NCBI GenBank assembly: GCA_942490855.1
Contig: CALNYS010000004.1
Coordinates: forward strand, 248,001 to 312,000
From: CALNYS01 sp942490855
GTDB lineage: Bacteria > Planctomycetota > Phycisphaerae > Phycisphaerales > UBA1924
Reading direction: 5' to 3'
Length of the DNA: 64,000 nucleotides
The notes under the pieces were generated by a model. That model worked only from the letters and a program-made list of their open reading frames with translations. It was not told the DNA's origin and did not search any database. Below, piece by piece: positions 31,858 through 40,250 of the stretch; position 1 is the first letter of the stretch, and each line of letters opens with the position of its first letter. Made by a program: the position numbers and the translations under genes.

Positions 31858-33941
31858 GCGTTCTCCTCCCGCAAGGTCTCGCGCAGGCGCGCCAAGAGTT
31901 CCGCAGCGTGCCCCGCGGGCACGTCCTCACCGCCGAACCTGACACGATAGTGCAGCGCCGCCAGCTCGCCGTAGAGGCGACCGGAGCCCTCCCGCTCGGA
32001 CCGCACCGCCCGGGCGTGCGCCTGGAACGGCGTCCACTCCTCGCGCTCAAAGCCCGCGCGCGCCACCGCACGGTCCGCCCGGCGCATCACCGCGTACAGC
32101 CCGCCCCGCCGCGGCGACCCAACCCGCCGACCGCCCAGAGCGCCGACCATGAGCGGCGCCATCATCCCCACCGCCATCGTCAGCACGAACGCCGCCGTCG
32201 CCGCGCCGACCGCACGGAGCACGCTGCGCGCCAGACCGCTCCGACGCCCCGCACCCGAACGGCTCGCCGCCGCGTCGAGGAACCGCTCGTACCGCGAGCC
32301 GAGCAACGCCTGCTGCGAGCCGCCGTCGTACGACACCACCGAACGCACCCACAGGTCGCTCAGCCACGCCCACGAGCGACGCGTCGCCAGCAGCACGCCG
32401 CCCGGCGGCTTGTGCGCCTCGGCCACCTCGCCCGGGGGCGACGCGTCAAACCGCATCCACACCCCCGGCGCCACGTGCGCCTCCACCCACGCGTGCGCGT
32501 GCGCGTTCCGCGCGACGAACGCCCCGTCCGCCGTCCGCTCGGTCGTGAGAAAACCGGTGATCACGCGCGCCTCGATACCAAGCGAACGCACCAGCGCCGT
32601 CAGCGCCGTCGCGAAGTACTCGCAGTGCCCCACCCGGTGCGTGAACAGGAACGCCTCGACCGGGTCTTCCCCGGGCGCCGAGGCCGGGCGGTCGAGCGTG
32701 TAGCCGTAATTGGTCCGCAGATGACGCTCAAGGTAGCGCACGAGCCGCTCGTCGTCCGAGGTGTGACGCACGCCCGGGTCGCGCGTCACGTCGATCGCCG
32801 AGGCCAGCTCCCGCGCGTGCGCCGCGATGCGGTCCCCATAAAACGCCGGCGCCATCGGGCCGACGTCGGGGCCGGGACGCGACAGCGGATCGAACTCGAT
32901 GGTGTAGCGCAGCACCCGCCCGCTCTCGATCCTGATCTCCCGCGTATGCGCGTCGGCGCGCAGGCGGGCCAGCTCCGCGTCCTCCAGTGTGATCGCCCCC
33001 GTCTTGCCGACCGTGAACAAACGCTTGGGCTGCTTGCCGACCAGCGTGATCTCGTACCGCGACGCCGTGTCGCTCGTCTCCCCGAGCGTCGCCGACCGCT
33101 CCGAGAGACGAAATGGCAGCCACCCCCGCTCGGCCGAGATCCGCTGCCCGCCGTCGGAATACGTATCGAGCACCGAGCCACGCAGGTACACGTGCTCGAG
33201 ACGCTCAAAGTCAGGGTCCCCGTCAACCGAGCGCACCTCGAGCACCGGCTCGTACGACTCGCGGATCTGCCCGCTCGCCCGCAGCTCGATCTCGGGGTCG
33301 AACCCCGTCACGTCACCGCTCCCGGCGCTCCCCGCAAACGCGACGGGCGACGCCATAAACCCGCGCGGCATCACCACGAAGACCGCCGCCATCACCACCG
33401 AGCTCACCGCGCCGCAAACCCACACGGCGCGCGACGCGGACGCCCAGCGCAGCGAACGCCCGCCGACGCCCGCCCGGTCTTCCGCGATCGCGATCTGCAG
33501 CAGCGCCGCGCACCGGAACGCCAGGACCAGGAACGACAGCAGCACCACGCCGATCACCAGCGAGCTGTGCAGCAACGCCGCGCCGATCACCAGCGCCGCG
33601 CAGATGCACAGCAGCATCGAACGGTCGCCCACCGTGCGCAGATCGAACTGCTTCACAAGCACAAGACCGCCCAGGCACATCGAGAAGTACTCGATGAAGT
33701 TCGTCGGGTCGCTCGTCACCGCGATCAGCAGCATCGCGAAGACGAGCGCCGCCAGCCCGGCCGACGCCCCGGCGCTCACCGGCTCCCCGCCCCGCCGACG
33801 CCGCCACCCCGCTACCGCCCACAACGGGACCGCGCTCACGAGCAGGAACACGCTCGAGAGCGCCGCCGCGAGCGCCGCAAGGGCCGTGCCCGACAACCAG
33901 AACAGCGAGCGGTCGAGTTTCGCGAGCGTGGAACGCTTCAC
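31854..33941 (-). CDS. TgpA-like membrane transglutaminase
   Basis: 695 aa. About six N-terminal membrane spans (~residues 15-205, DUF3488-type), then a periplasmic region and a transglutaminase-like core with catalytic Cys440 in VGHCEYFATALTALVRSLG, His in NAHAHAWVEAH and Asp in WMRFDASPPG. A further span at ~590-615 and a cytoplasmic DUF4129-like tail follow. Overlaps DUF58 upstream and the methyltransferase downstream, each by 4 nt. DUF58-TgpA pairs usually also include a MoxR ATPase, but none is seen here. Function in the family is poorly known beyond an essential envelope role in Pseudomonas. Confidence 0.92.
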   Translation of the reverse strand: MKRSTLAKLDRSLFWLSGTALAALAAALSSVFLLVSAVPLWAVAGWRRRRGGEPVSAGASAGLAALVFAMLLIAVTSDPTNFIEYFSMCLGGLVLVKQFDLRTVGDRSMLLCICAALVIGAALLHSSLVIGVVLLSFLVLAFRCAALLQIAIAEDRAGVGGRSLRWASASRAVWVCGAVSSVVMAAVFVVMPRGFMASPVAFAGSAGSGDVTGFDPEIELRASGQIRESYEPVLEVRSVDGDPDFERLEHVYLRGSVLDTYSDGGQRISAERGWLPFRLSERSATLGETSDTASRYEITLVGKQPKRLFTVGKTGAITLEDAELARLRADAHTREIRIESGRVLRYTIEFDPLSRPGPDVGPMAPAFYGDRIAAHARELASAIDVTRDPGVRHTSDDERLVRYLERHLRTNYGYTLDRPASAPGEDPVEAFLFTHRVGHCEYFATALTALVRSLGIEARVITGFLTTERTADGAFVARNAHAHAWVEAHVAPGVWMRFDASPPGEVAEAHKPPGGVLLATRRSWAWLSDLWVRSVVSYDGGSQQALLGSRYERFLDAAASRSGAGRRSGLARSVLRAVGAATAAFVLTMAVGMMAPLMVGALGGRRVGSPRRGGLYAVMRRADRAVARAGFEREEWTPFQAHARAVRSEREGSGRLYGELAALHYRVRFGGEDVPAGHAAELLARLRETLREENA

Positions 33942-34948
33942 AGCGCCGCCCCCACCGCCGCACCGGCCGAACGCAGCCGCGCCCCGCCGGGAACCGCCTC
34001 GATGACGATCGTCGCGCGGGGCTCCTCGGCGCGCGCCGCGGTCGCGATGTCCAGGCGCGCGAGCGCATCGAGCGCCGCCGGGTGGTTCTCGATAAGCGAG
34101 CCCGGGCGCGCCGGGTCGTACAGCCCCGCGCGCCGCCCCCGCGCGCGCAGCAGCGCGAGCGTCCCCGCGGCGAGCGACACCGCCTCTTCGTTCACGCCCT
34201 CGGGGAGATCAGGGTCAAGGCGCAGCGCCACACGCGCCGACGACGTCGCGGCGTCCGCGTGCTCGCGCACCAGCCAGTCGCCGTGCCGCGCGCTCGCCCG
34301 CCACGCGATCCGGCGCTGCGGGTCGCCCGGCGCGTACTCCCGCAGCCCGAACACCTCGTCCCCGGCTCCCGCCCGCTTGAGCGAAGCGGGGACCGCGACC
34401 CGACCCGTCGCCGCCGCCCGCAGCGAACGCTCGTCCGGGTAGATCGGGCGCGGGCGAACGAGAATCACCGCGGGGCGGATAAACCGCATCGTCTTCTTCG
34501 CGGCGCCGAAGGGGTAGCGGCTCGAGGCGTCGATCCGGCGCAGGCGGAGCTCGCCCCGGCGCTCCGGGACCAGCGTCGCCACCGCGCGCGCCGGGGCGCC
34601 GCGCGTGACGGACTGCACACACGCCGCCCCCGCACCGGGCGCGTCGCGCTCCTCGATCACCACCGCGACCGCGGCCATCAGCCGGGCCCGCGTCGTCGCG
34701 TGGTACCGCAGCGTCAGCGCGCGTCCGACCTCGGCGCGTGCCGGCGCGTGACGACGCAAGCGCAGGCAGCGCATCGAGACCCACGCGTACGTCCCGTTCA
34801 CGAGCAGAACCCCGACCGCGACGCCGAACGCGAGGAAAAGCAGGTTGTTCTGAGAATGCAGCGAGCCGATGCCAAGGAGCAGCGTCACCGCGACATACAA
34901 GAACGCCGAGCGGTCGTACGAGAACCGCGATGTAGGACGCTCGTCCAT
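33938..34948 (-). CDS. DUF58-domain membrane protein
   Basis: 336 aa from ATG 34948. Two N-terminal spans (SAFLYVAVTLLLGIGSL and LLFLAFGVAVGVLLVNGTYA), then a beta domain and the DUF58 signature GLREYAPGDPQRRIAWRASA. Usually works with MoxR-type ATPases and a transglutaminase-like membrane protein. CATAAT at 34957-34962 ends 8 nt before the ATG, so the transcript has a very short leader. First gene of the operon with TgpA and the methyltransferase. Confidence 0.9.
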   Translation of the reverse strand: MDERPTSRFSYDRSAFLYVAVTLLLGIGSLHSQNNLLFLAFGVAVGVLLVNGTYAWVSMRCLRLRRHAPARAEVGRALTLRYHATTRARLMAAVAVVIEERDAPGAGAACVQSVTRGAPARAVATLVPERRGELRLRRIDASSRYPFGAAKKTMRFIRPAVILVRPRPIYPDERSLRAAATGRVAVPASLKRAGAGDEVFGLREYAPGDPQRRIAWRASARHGDWLVREHADAATSSARVALRLDPDLPEGVNEEAVSLAAGTLALLRARGRRAGLYDPARPGSLIENHPAALDALARLDIATAARAEEPRATIVIEAVPGGARLRSAGAAVGAAL

Positions 34949-34985
34949 CACGCCCCATTATGCGCACGCGGACGCCCTGCGGTTC

Positions 34986-35441
34986 CTACTCGCGCCGGTA
35001 CCGCTTGTACTGCTCGTACGGGTCCTCTTCGCGCGACGACGGGGCGTCGCGCCCGGGCGCCAGCACCACCAGCAGCCGCTTCGACTTGCCCGGAAGGCGG
35101 AAGAAATGCTCCGCGCTCTGGTACCCCGATCGGCTCACGCGCACCCCCGCGTCGTACTCCAGAAACCCGCCCCCGACCTTGTCAAAGGGCGTGTCGAAGT
35201 ACCCGTCGGGACCAGACACCGCGCTCCCGACCACCTCGCGGTTGATCCGCTCGGGGTCCGTCGAAAGCGTCACGTGCGCGCCCGCGACCCCAGGCCCGCC
35301 CTCGAGCGCCGGATCGTCGGCGTCAACCACGACGATGTACGAAGCCTCGCCAGCGATCACCCGACCGCGCAGCGTGTACGAACCGCACGCGCACAACAGC
35401 GACGCGCACGCGAGCAGCGCCAAGGCGCGCAACGCCATCAT
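34986..35441 (-). CDS. Lipoprotein with carboxypeptidase-regulatory-like beta domain
   Basis: 151 aa. Lipobox LLCAC (Cys19). The mature region (GVAGAHVTLSTDPERINREV, GSAVSGPDGYFDTPF, ..VSRSGYQSAEHFFRLPG, RLLVVLAPG) has the strand pattern of a transthyretin/carboxypeptidase-D regulatory-like domain. The start overlaps the scpB stop (ATGATG), so it is co-translated with a chromosome-condensation gene, an odd pairing. It ends with a charged tail EQYKRYRRE. Function unknown. Confidence 0.75.
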   Translation of the reverse strand: MMALRALALLACASLLCACGSYTLRGRVIAGEASYIVVVDADDPALEGGPGVAGAHVTLSTDPERINREVVGSAVSGPDGYFDTPFDKVGGGFLEYDAGVRVSRSGYQSAEHFFRLPGKSKRLLVVLAPGRDAPSSREEDPYEQYKRYRRE

Positions 35442-36013
35442 TCGTCTTCCTCCGCGATCTCCTCGGGACGCGGCAGGTCGCGCAGGCTCGCGAGCCCGAA
35501 GCTCTCAAGGAAGAACTTCGTCGTGCCGTACAGGATCGGGCGACCGGGTTCCTCGGCCCGCCCGGCGATATCCACCAGACGCTTCTCGAGCAGCGAGCGG
35601 AGCATCTCGCCGCTCGACACCCCGCGGATCGCCTCCACCTCGGCCCGCGTCACGGGCTGGCGGTACGCGACGATCGCGAGCGTCTCGACCGCCGAACGCG
35701 TCAGCTTGCCGTCGTTGGCGCCGCCGCGGAGCGCCGCGACCACCCCCGCGTGCTCGGGCAGCGTCATCAGGCGGTACCCGCCCGCGACCCGCTCGACGCG
35801 GAACGAGCGCCCCGTCGAGGCATACGATTCGTTCAGCGACGCGACGGCCTCGTGCACGAGGGCGCCGCCGCCCTCGCCGAGATTCATCGCTTCCGCCAGA
35901 CGCTCGGCGCTCAGGGCCTTGTCCACGCACAGCAGCGCGGCCTCAACGCCCCCCGCCACCGCCTCGGCGCTGGCGTCCGTCGCTCGGTTCTCGGTCGTTT
36001 CCGCTTGGCTCAT
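35438..36013 (-). CDS. scpB: Segregation and condensation protein ScpB
   Basis: 191 aa. ScpB of the SMC-ScpA-ScpB complex: two winged-helix domains with EAALLCVDKALSAERLAEAM, GYRLMTLPEHAGVVAAL, LSRSAVETLAIVAYRQPVTR-type region (here LTRSAVETLAIVAYRQPVTR), EAIRGVSSGEMLRSLLEK and GRPILYGTTKFFLESFGL. The partner scpA is not in the window. TAGGAT ends 6 nt before the ATG with no ribosome binding site, so it appears leaderless. Confidence 0.95.
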   Translation of the reverse strand: MSQAETTENRATDASAEAVAGGVEAALLCVDKALSAERLAEAMNLGEGGGALVHEAVASLNESYASTGRSFRVERVAGGYRLMTLPEHAGVVAALRGGANDGKLTRSAVETLAIVAYRQPVTRAEVEAIRGVSSGEMLRSLLEKRLVDIAGRAEEPGRPILYGTTKFFLESFGLASLRDLPRPEEIAEEDE

Positions 36014-36019
36014 CGGATC

Positions 36020-36025
36020 ATCCTA
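36020..36025 (-). promoter_or_regulatory. Leaderless-type -10 element of scpB
   Basis: TAGGAT-(6 nt)-ATG on the minus strand, no Shine-Dalgarno between. Confidence 0.5.
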
Positions 36026-36136
36026 GCCCGCGCGACCTGACCCCGCGCGCCAAAAACCACCGGGTCCAAGCCCCAGCACGCCCAGCCGATCGCCGACCCC
36101 GAGGGGCCGGGCCACGCCCGCGGAGGAGAGACACCG

Positions 36137-36388
36137 ATGAGCACCGCTTCCGACGCCGCGTACGCCTCGCACCTCCTGAGCATCCTCAGCGCCGACCGCG
36201 CCCGACTCGCGCACGAGCCGAGCCACGCCGCGATCGTCCTCTGGATGGTCGAGGAACTCCGCCGCGCCGCGACCTCCCTCAAGATCGAGCGGGAGACCTC
36301 AAAGGCCCTGCTCAGCGCCGCCGGCGAGGCGCGCGACGCCGCCATCGAAGCCCGACGCGCCGCGCGCAGACTCAAGCGCGCCGCCTGA
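36137..36388 (+). CDS. Small helical protein of unknown function
   Basis: 83 aa. GGAGGAG 9 nt upstream of ATG supports translation. All-alpha by appearance (YASHLLSILSADRARLA, VLWMVEELRRAATSLKIERE) with an Ala/Arg-rich coiled C-terminus (DAAIEARRAARRLKRAA). No signal peptide. It lies between scpB and the MATE gene. No family recognised. Confidence 0.65.
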   Translation: MSTASDAAYASHLLSILSADRARLAHEPSHAAIVLWMVEELRRAATSLKIERETSKALLSAAGEARDAAIEARRAARRLKRAA

Positions 36389-36408
36389 ACCGATCGCCAC
36401 GACGGCGG

Positions 36409-36414
36409 TACACT
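36409..36414 (+). promoter_or_regulatory. Probable -10 element of the MATE gene
   Basis: TACACT ending 9 nt before the GTG start. No ribosome binding site fits in the interval, so the transcript is probably leaderless or nearly so. Confidence 0.5.
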
Positions 36415-36423
36415 CCCCCGCCC

Positions 36424-37866
36424 GTGCCTCTCAAGACCGACCACACCCTGCCGCGCGAGCGTTCTCCGCTCGCCGAGATTATCGCCGTCGGGCTCCCCAG
36501 CGCCGCGACCATGCTGTCCTACCCGATCATGCAGCTGGTCGACATGCGGATGCTCAGCGAGCTCGGGCCCGACGCCGTCGCCGCCCAGGGCAACGGCGGC
36601 ATGGCCGTGTGGTGGCTCGGCTCCGTCGTCGTCGGCGCCATGAGCGTCGTCAACACGTTCGTCGCCCAGCAGATCGGAGCCAAACGCCCGAAAGAGACCA
36701 GCGCCTACGCGTGGAACGGGCTGTGGGTCTGCGCACTCGCCGCCCTCTGCATGCTCCCGATGATCCCCCTCACCCCACTCTTCTTCCACCTCTTCGAGCA
36801 CAGCGCCGAGGTCCACCGCCAAGAGATCCTCTACGCGCAGATCTCCCTCGCCGGCGGCTTCTTCATGATGGCCTCGCGCACCATCCACCAGTTTTTCTAC
36901 GGGATTCACCGCCCCGGCGTCGTCCTCGCCACCACCATCGCCGCGCAGGGCGCCAACGTCGTCTTCAACTACGCGCTCATCTTCGGCGAGTTCGGCATGC
37001 CCGCGCTCGGGATCGCCGGCGCCGCCATCGGCACCGTCGGAGCCACGACCATCGAGCTCGTCCTCCCCATGATTCTCTTCCTCTCCCCCACCTACGCCCG
37101 ACGCTACGACACCAGGCGCCAATGGAAACCAAACGCCGACAGGCTCCGTGATCTCGTGCGCGTCGGCTGGCCCGCCGGGCTCATGTCCGGCAACGAGATC
37201 TTCTGCTGGAAGATCTTCATGCTGAAGTTCGTCGGCGAGTTCGGCGCCCTCCACTCCACCGCCAGCTGGTTCGCCCTGCGCGTCATGATGCTCTCGTTCA
37301 TGCCCACCGTCGGCATCTCCTTCGGCATCACCGCCGTCGTCGGACGCTGGATCGGCAAAGGCGACCGCGAGGAGGCCGGGCGACGGGCGATCGTCGGGGT
37401 CGCGCTCTGCGTCGCCTACATGGCCGTCTGCGCCGTCTTCATGGTCGTCTTCCGCGAGCAGCTGATCCGCCTCTTCATCACCGAGGAGTACACCCCCGAG
37501 CAGGCGGCAGAGATCATCCGCATCGGCGGCCTCGTCATGATCTGCGCCGCCGTCTTCCAGATCTTCGACGCCCTGGGCATCGCCCTCACCGGCGCCCTCC
37601 GCGGCGCCGGCGACACCGTCGTCCCGGGCATCCTCAACGCCCTCTGCGCCTGGGTCTTCCTCCTGGGAGGGGGCTGGCTGATCGTCACCCAGTGGCCCGA
37701 GCTGGGCAGCCTCGGGCCCTGGATCGCCGCCGCGGCCTTCATCATCGCCCTCGGGAGCTGCCTCGTCTGGCGCTGGCGCTCTGGGAAATGGAAGCACATC
37801 GACATCACCGCCCACGCACCCGCCGCCGAGCCCGCGCCCGAACCGCTCCCCGACCCCCTCCCTTGA
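36424..37866 (+). CDS. MATE-family multidrug/organic cation efflux transporter
   Basis: 480 aa from GTG 36424. Twelve predicted membrane segments in two pseudo-symmetric halves. MATE signatures: GLPSAATMLSYPIMQLVDM, VNTFVAQQIGAKRPKET in the first half and GISFGITAVVGRWIGKGDRE in the second. NorM/DinF-type proton- or sodium-driven antiporter in the inner membrane. The C-terminal tail is Pro/Ala-rich. Confidence 0.93.
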   Translation: MPLKTDHTLPRERSPLAEIIAVGLPSAATMLSYPIMQLVDMRMLSELGPDAVAAQGNGGMAVWWLGSVVVGAMSVVNTFVAQQIGAKRPKETSAYAWNGLWVCALAALCMLPMIPLTPLFFHLFEHSAEVHRQEILYAQISLAGGFFMMASRTIHQFFYGIHRPGVVLATTIAAQGANVVFNYALIFGEFGMPALGIAGAAIGTVGATTIELVLPMILFLSPTYARRYDTRRQWKPNADRLRDLVRVGWPAGLMSGNEIFCWKIFMLKFVGEFGALHSTASWFALRVMMLSFMPTVGISFGITAVVGRWIGKGDREEAGRRAIVGVALCVAYMAVCAVFMVVFREQLIRLFITEEYTPEQAAEIIRIGGLVMICAAVFQIFDALGIALTGALRGAGDTVVPGILNALCAWVFLLGGGWLIVTQWPELGSLGPWIAAAAFIIALGSCLVWRWRSGKWKHIDITAHAPAAEPAPEPLPDPLP

Positions 37867-37885
37867 GATCGCCCCCCCTTTTCCC

Positions 37886-37891
37886 TACACT
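37886..37891 (+). promoter_or_regulatory. Probable -10 element of the TPR/alpha-CTD gene
   Basis: TACACT, 48 nt before the ATG at 37940, which is preceded by CAGGAG. Confidence 0.45.
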
Positions 37892-37939
37892 GCTGCGTTC
37901 CATTCACGCCCGCGAGCCAACCAGCAGGAGCGACACCGC

Positions 37940-38875
37940 ATGATGAGCGACCCGATGGACGTGGTCATCGGCGCCGAGGAATCCGCGCCCGGCGACCCTC
38001 AGGCCGCCGCACAGCGCCTCGAAGCCGCCAAGAAGGCCCAGAACGAAGGCGACCGCGAAGGCGCGATCGCCGAGCTCCGGCGCGCCGTCTCCGCCGATCC
38101 CTCCAACCAGGAGGCGATCTTCCAGCTCGCCTTCGCGCTCGACCTCGTGGGTGAAGAAGACGAGGCCCTCGCGCTCTACGAGCGCTGCGCCAAGTCCCCC
38201 AGCGCCCCCATCAACGCGCTGATCAACCTCGCCGTCCTCTACGAAGACCGCGGCGAGTACGTCCAGGCCGAGAAGTGCCTCCGGCAGGTGCTCGACACCA
38301 ACCCCAACCACCCCCGCGCCCTCCTCTTCATGAAGGACGTCGTCGCCTCGAAGGACATGTACTTCGACGAGGAGCAGGACCGCGACCTCGCCAAGCGCAA
38401 CGCCCTCCTCGACACGCCCGTCACCGACTTCGAGCTCACCGTCCGAGCCCGCAACTGCCTCAAGAAGATGAACATCCGCACGCTGGGCGACCTGCTGCGC
38501 ATCTCCGAGGCCGAGCTCCTCGCCTACAAGAACTTCGGCGAGACCTCCCTCACCGAGATCAAGCAGATGCTCGCGGCCAAGAACCTCCGCCTCGGCCAGC
38601 GCGCCGACGAGCAGCAGCGCCACATCCAGCGCGAGATCTTCGACCGCGCCCGCGCCTCGGGACGCGAGGGCTACCTCAACAAGTCCGTCGCCGAGCTCAA
38701 CCTCTCCGTCCGAGCCCGCAAGGCCCTGCAGATGCTCAACATCCGCACGATCTCCGAGCTCTGCGCACGCACCGAGGCCGAGCTCATGGGCGTCAAGAAC
38801 TTCGGGCAGACCTCCCTCGTTGAGATCAAGGAACGACTCAACGACCTCGGGCTCAGCCTCCGCGAAGTAGACTGA
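37940..38875 (+). CDS. TPR protein with two RNA polymerase alpha-CTD-like domains
   Basis: 311 aa, soluble. Residues ~20-130 contain tetratricopeptide repeats (AQNEGDREGAIAELRRAVSA, ALINLAVLYEDRGEYVQAE). Residues ~165-220 and ~254-308 are two copies of the polymerase alpha C-terminal domain: LTVRARNCLKKMNIRTLGDL and LSVRARKALQMLNIRTISEL, each followed by an 'NFGxTSLxEIK' segment. Arg169 and Arg258 align with Arg265 of E. coli RpoA, the key minor-groove DNA contact; the first copy also keeps the Asn of 'ANC'. There is no polymerase assembly domain, so this is not RpoA. It could bind UP-element-like AT-rich DNA or occupy alpha-CTD docking sites on polymerase. CAGGAG precedes the ATG. Confidence 0.9.
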   Translation: MMSDPMDVVIGAEESAPGDPQAAAQRLEAAKKAQNEGDREGAIAELRRAVSADPSNQEAIFQLAFALDLVGEEDEALALYERCAKSPSAPINALINLAVLYEDRGEYVQAEKCLRQVLDTNPNHPRALLFMKDVVASKDMYFDEEQDRDLAKRNALLDTPVTDFELTVRARNCLKKMNIRTLGDLLRISEAELLAYKNFGETSLTEIKQMLAAKNLRLGQRADEQQRHIQREIFDRARASGREGYLNKSVAELNLSVRARKALQMLNIRTISELCARTEAELMGVKNFGQTSLVEIKERLNDLGLSLREVD

Positions 38876-38915
38876 CCCCGCGGGACCATCCCGGCTTCGC
38901 ACGGAGGCGATCCCC

Positions 38916-40235
38916 GTGGACACACCCCATCTCCACAGCCGCACGCCATGGCTGGCGATGCTCCTCGCCGCCGTGCTCCTGCTGACCTCCGTCCTCGCCG
39001 CGTGCCGCGTCACCCCCACGCGCCCCGCCCGCGCGTACCCCGAACGCGTCTCGCCAACCAGCAGCGCGCTGGGCCCCGATCTCCGGATCCGCATGCGCAA
39101 GGAAACCGACGCCGCGTCGTTCGACGCCCCCGGGACCCTCCGCGTCTACTCCGGAGACGAAGCCCACCCGCGCTGGAGCGGACGCGGGCCCCTGCTCCTG
39201 TCCCGCACACGCAGCGGGTTCCTCCTCTCCCCCGCCGGCGCCATCCTCCCCGACCAGCGCGCCCGCATCGTCGCCGACGCGGGACTCCTAACGCTCGGCT
39301 CCGGCGCCGAGGGCGTGAAGCTCGAGGGCGAGATCCACCTCGTCGCCCGCACCGACATCTCCGCCGGCGCGTTCGACGTCGTCGAAGCCATCCCGATCGA
39401 ACGCTACCTCCCCGGCGTCCTCGCCAAAGAGCTCTACCACCACTTCGAGCCCCAAGCCTTCGCCGCACAAGCCATCGCCGCGCGCAGCTACGCCCTCCAC
39501 GAACGCGCCCGGCGCGCCGCCCTCGGCTCGCACTTCGACGTCGAAGCCAGCACCATGGACCAGGCCTACGCCGGAGCCGGCGCCCACCCCCGCGCCACCG
39601 AAGCCGTCCGCGCCACCCGCGGACGCGTCCTCACCTGGCGCGGCGAGACCCTCCGCGCCTACTACTCCAGCACCTGCGGCGACCGCGCCGCCTCCGCTCG
39701 CGACACATGGCCCGTCACCAGCGGCTACGAGTTCAACGCCGCCGCCCCCCTCCAGGCACGACCCCGCCTCTGCGCGTGCGCCGCCTCCCCCCGCCACCGC
39801 TGGGCGCTCGAACGCCCCGCCTCCGAGACTGCCGACCGCCTCCGCGCCTGGGGCGACGAGGCCGGGCACGCCGTCCGCAAACTCACCGAGCTCCGCTCCA
39901 TCGACGCCGAGGGCCGCAACGAGACCGGACGCCCCAACCGCTACCGCGTCACCGACGCCGCCGGCCAACGCTTCTCGCTCAGCGCCGAAGAACTCCGCGT
40001 CGCGCTCAACACCCGAGCCAAGAACCGACCCGACATCACCGCGACCACCCGCGTCCTCAGCGGCGACCTCCGCTGCATCCAGACCGGCGACACGCTCCGC
40101 CTCACCGGACGCGGCTTCGGGCACGGCGTCGGGCTCTGCCAGTTCGGCGCCGACGGCCTCGCCAAGCAAGGCCTCGACCACCGCGACATCCTCGCCCGGT
40201 ACTACCCCGGCGCGACGATCACCTACCTGTATTAA
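38916..40235 (+). CDS. SpoIID/LytB-domain lipoprotein
   Basis: 439 aa from GTG 38916 (GGAGG 7 nt upstream). Signal sequence with a lipobox-like LAAC. The SpoIID/LytB domain spans ~145-430: YLPGVLAKELYHHFEPQAFAAQAIAARSYAL, DQAYAGA, YYSSTCGDRAASA, and the terminal RLTGRGFGHGVGLCQFGADGLAK (cut here for length into RGFGHGVGLCQFGADG). SpoIID is a lytic transglycosylase acting on peptide-free glycan in sporulating firmicutes. In diderms homologues are linked to cell-wall remodelling. An insertion with four Cys (ARPRLCACAASPRHRW) is present. No SpoIIM or other sporulation genes are here. Confidence 0.9.
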   Translation: MDTPHLHSRTPWLAMLLAAVLLLTSVLAACRVTPTRPARAYPERVSPTSSALGPDLRIRMRKETDAASFDAPGTLRVYSGDEAHPRWSGRGPLLLSRTRSGFLLSPAGAILPDQRARIVADAGLLTLGSGAEGVKLEGEIHLVARTDISAGAFDVVEAIPIERYLPGVLAKELYHHFEPQAFAAQAIAARSYALHERARRAALGSHFDVEASTMDQAYAGAGAHPRATEAVRATRGRVLTWRGETLRAYYSSTCGDRAASARDTWPVTSGYEFNAAAPLQARPRLCACAASPRHRWALERPASETADRLRAWGDEAGHAVRKLTELRSIDAEGRNETGRPNRYRVTDAAGQRFSLSAEELRVALNTRAKNRPDITATTRVLSGDLRCIQTGDTLRLTGRGFGHGVGLCQFGADGLAKQGLDHRDILARYYPGATITYLY

Positions 40236-40250
40236 GAAACGCTCCGCGCC

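Noticed and set aside
34960..36423. Long plus-strand open frame leading into the MATE transporter
   Set aside because: The upstream part is antisense to scpB and the lipoprotein and has no coding character; MATE homology starts at GTG 36424, which has its own -10 box.
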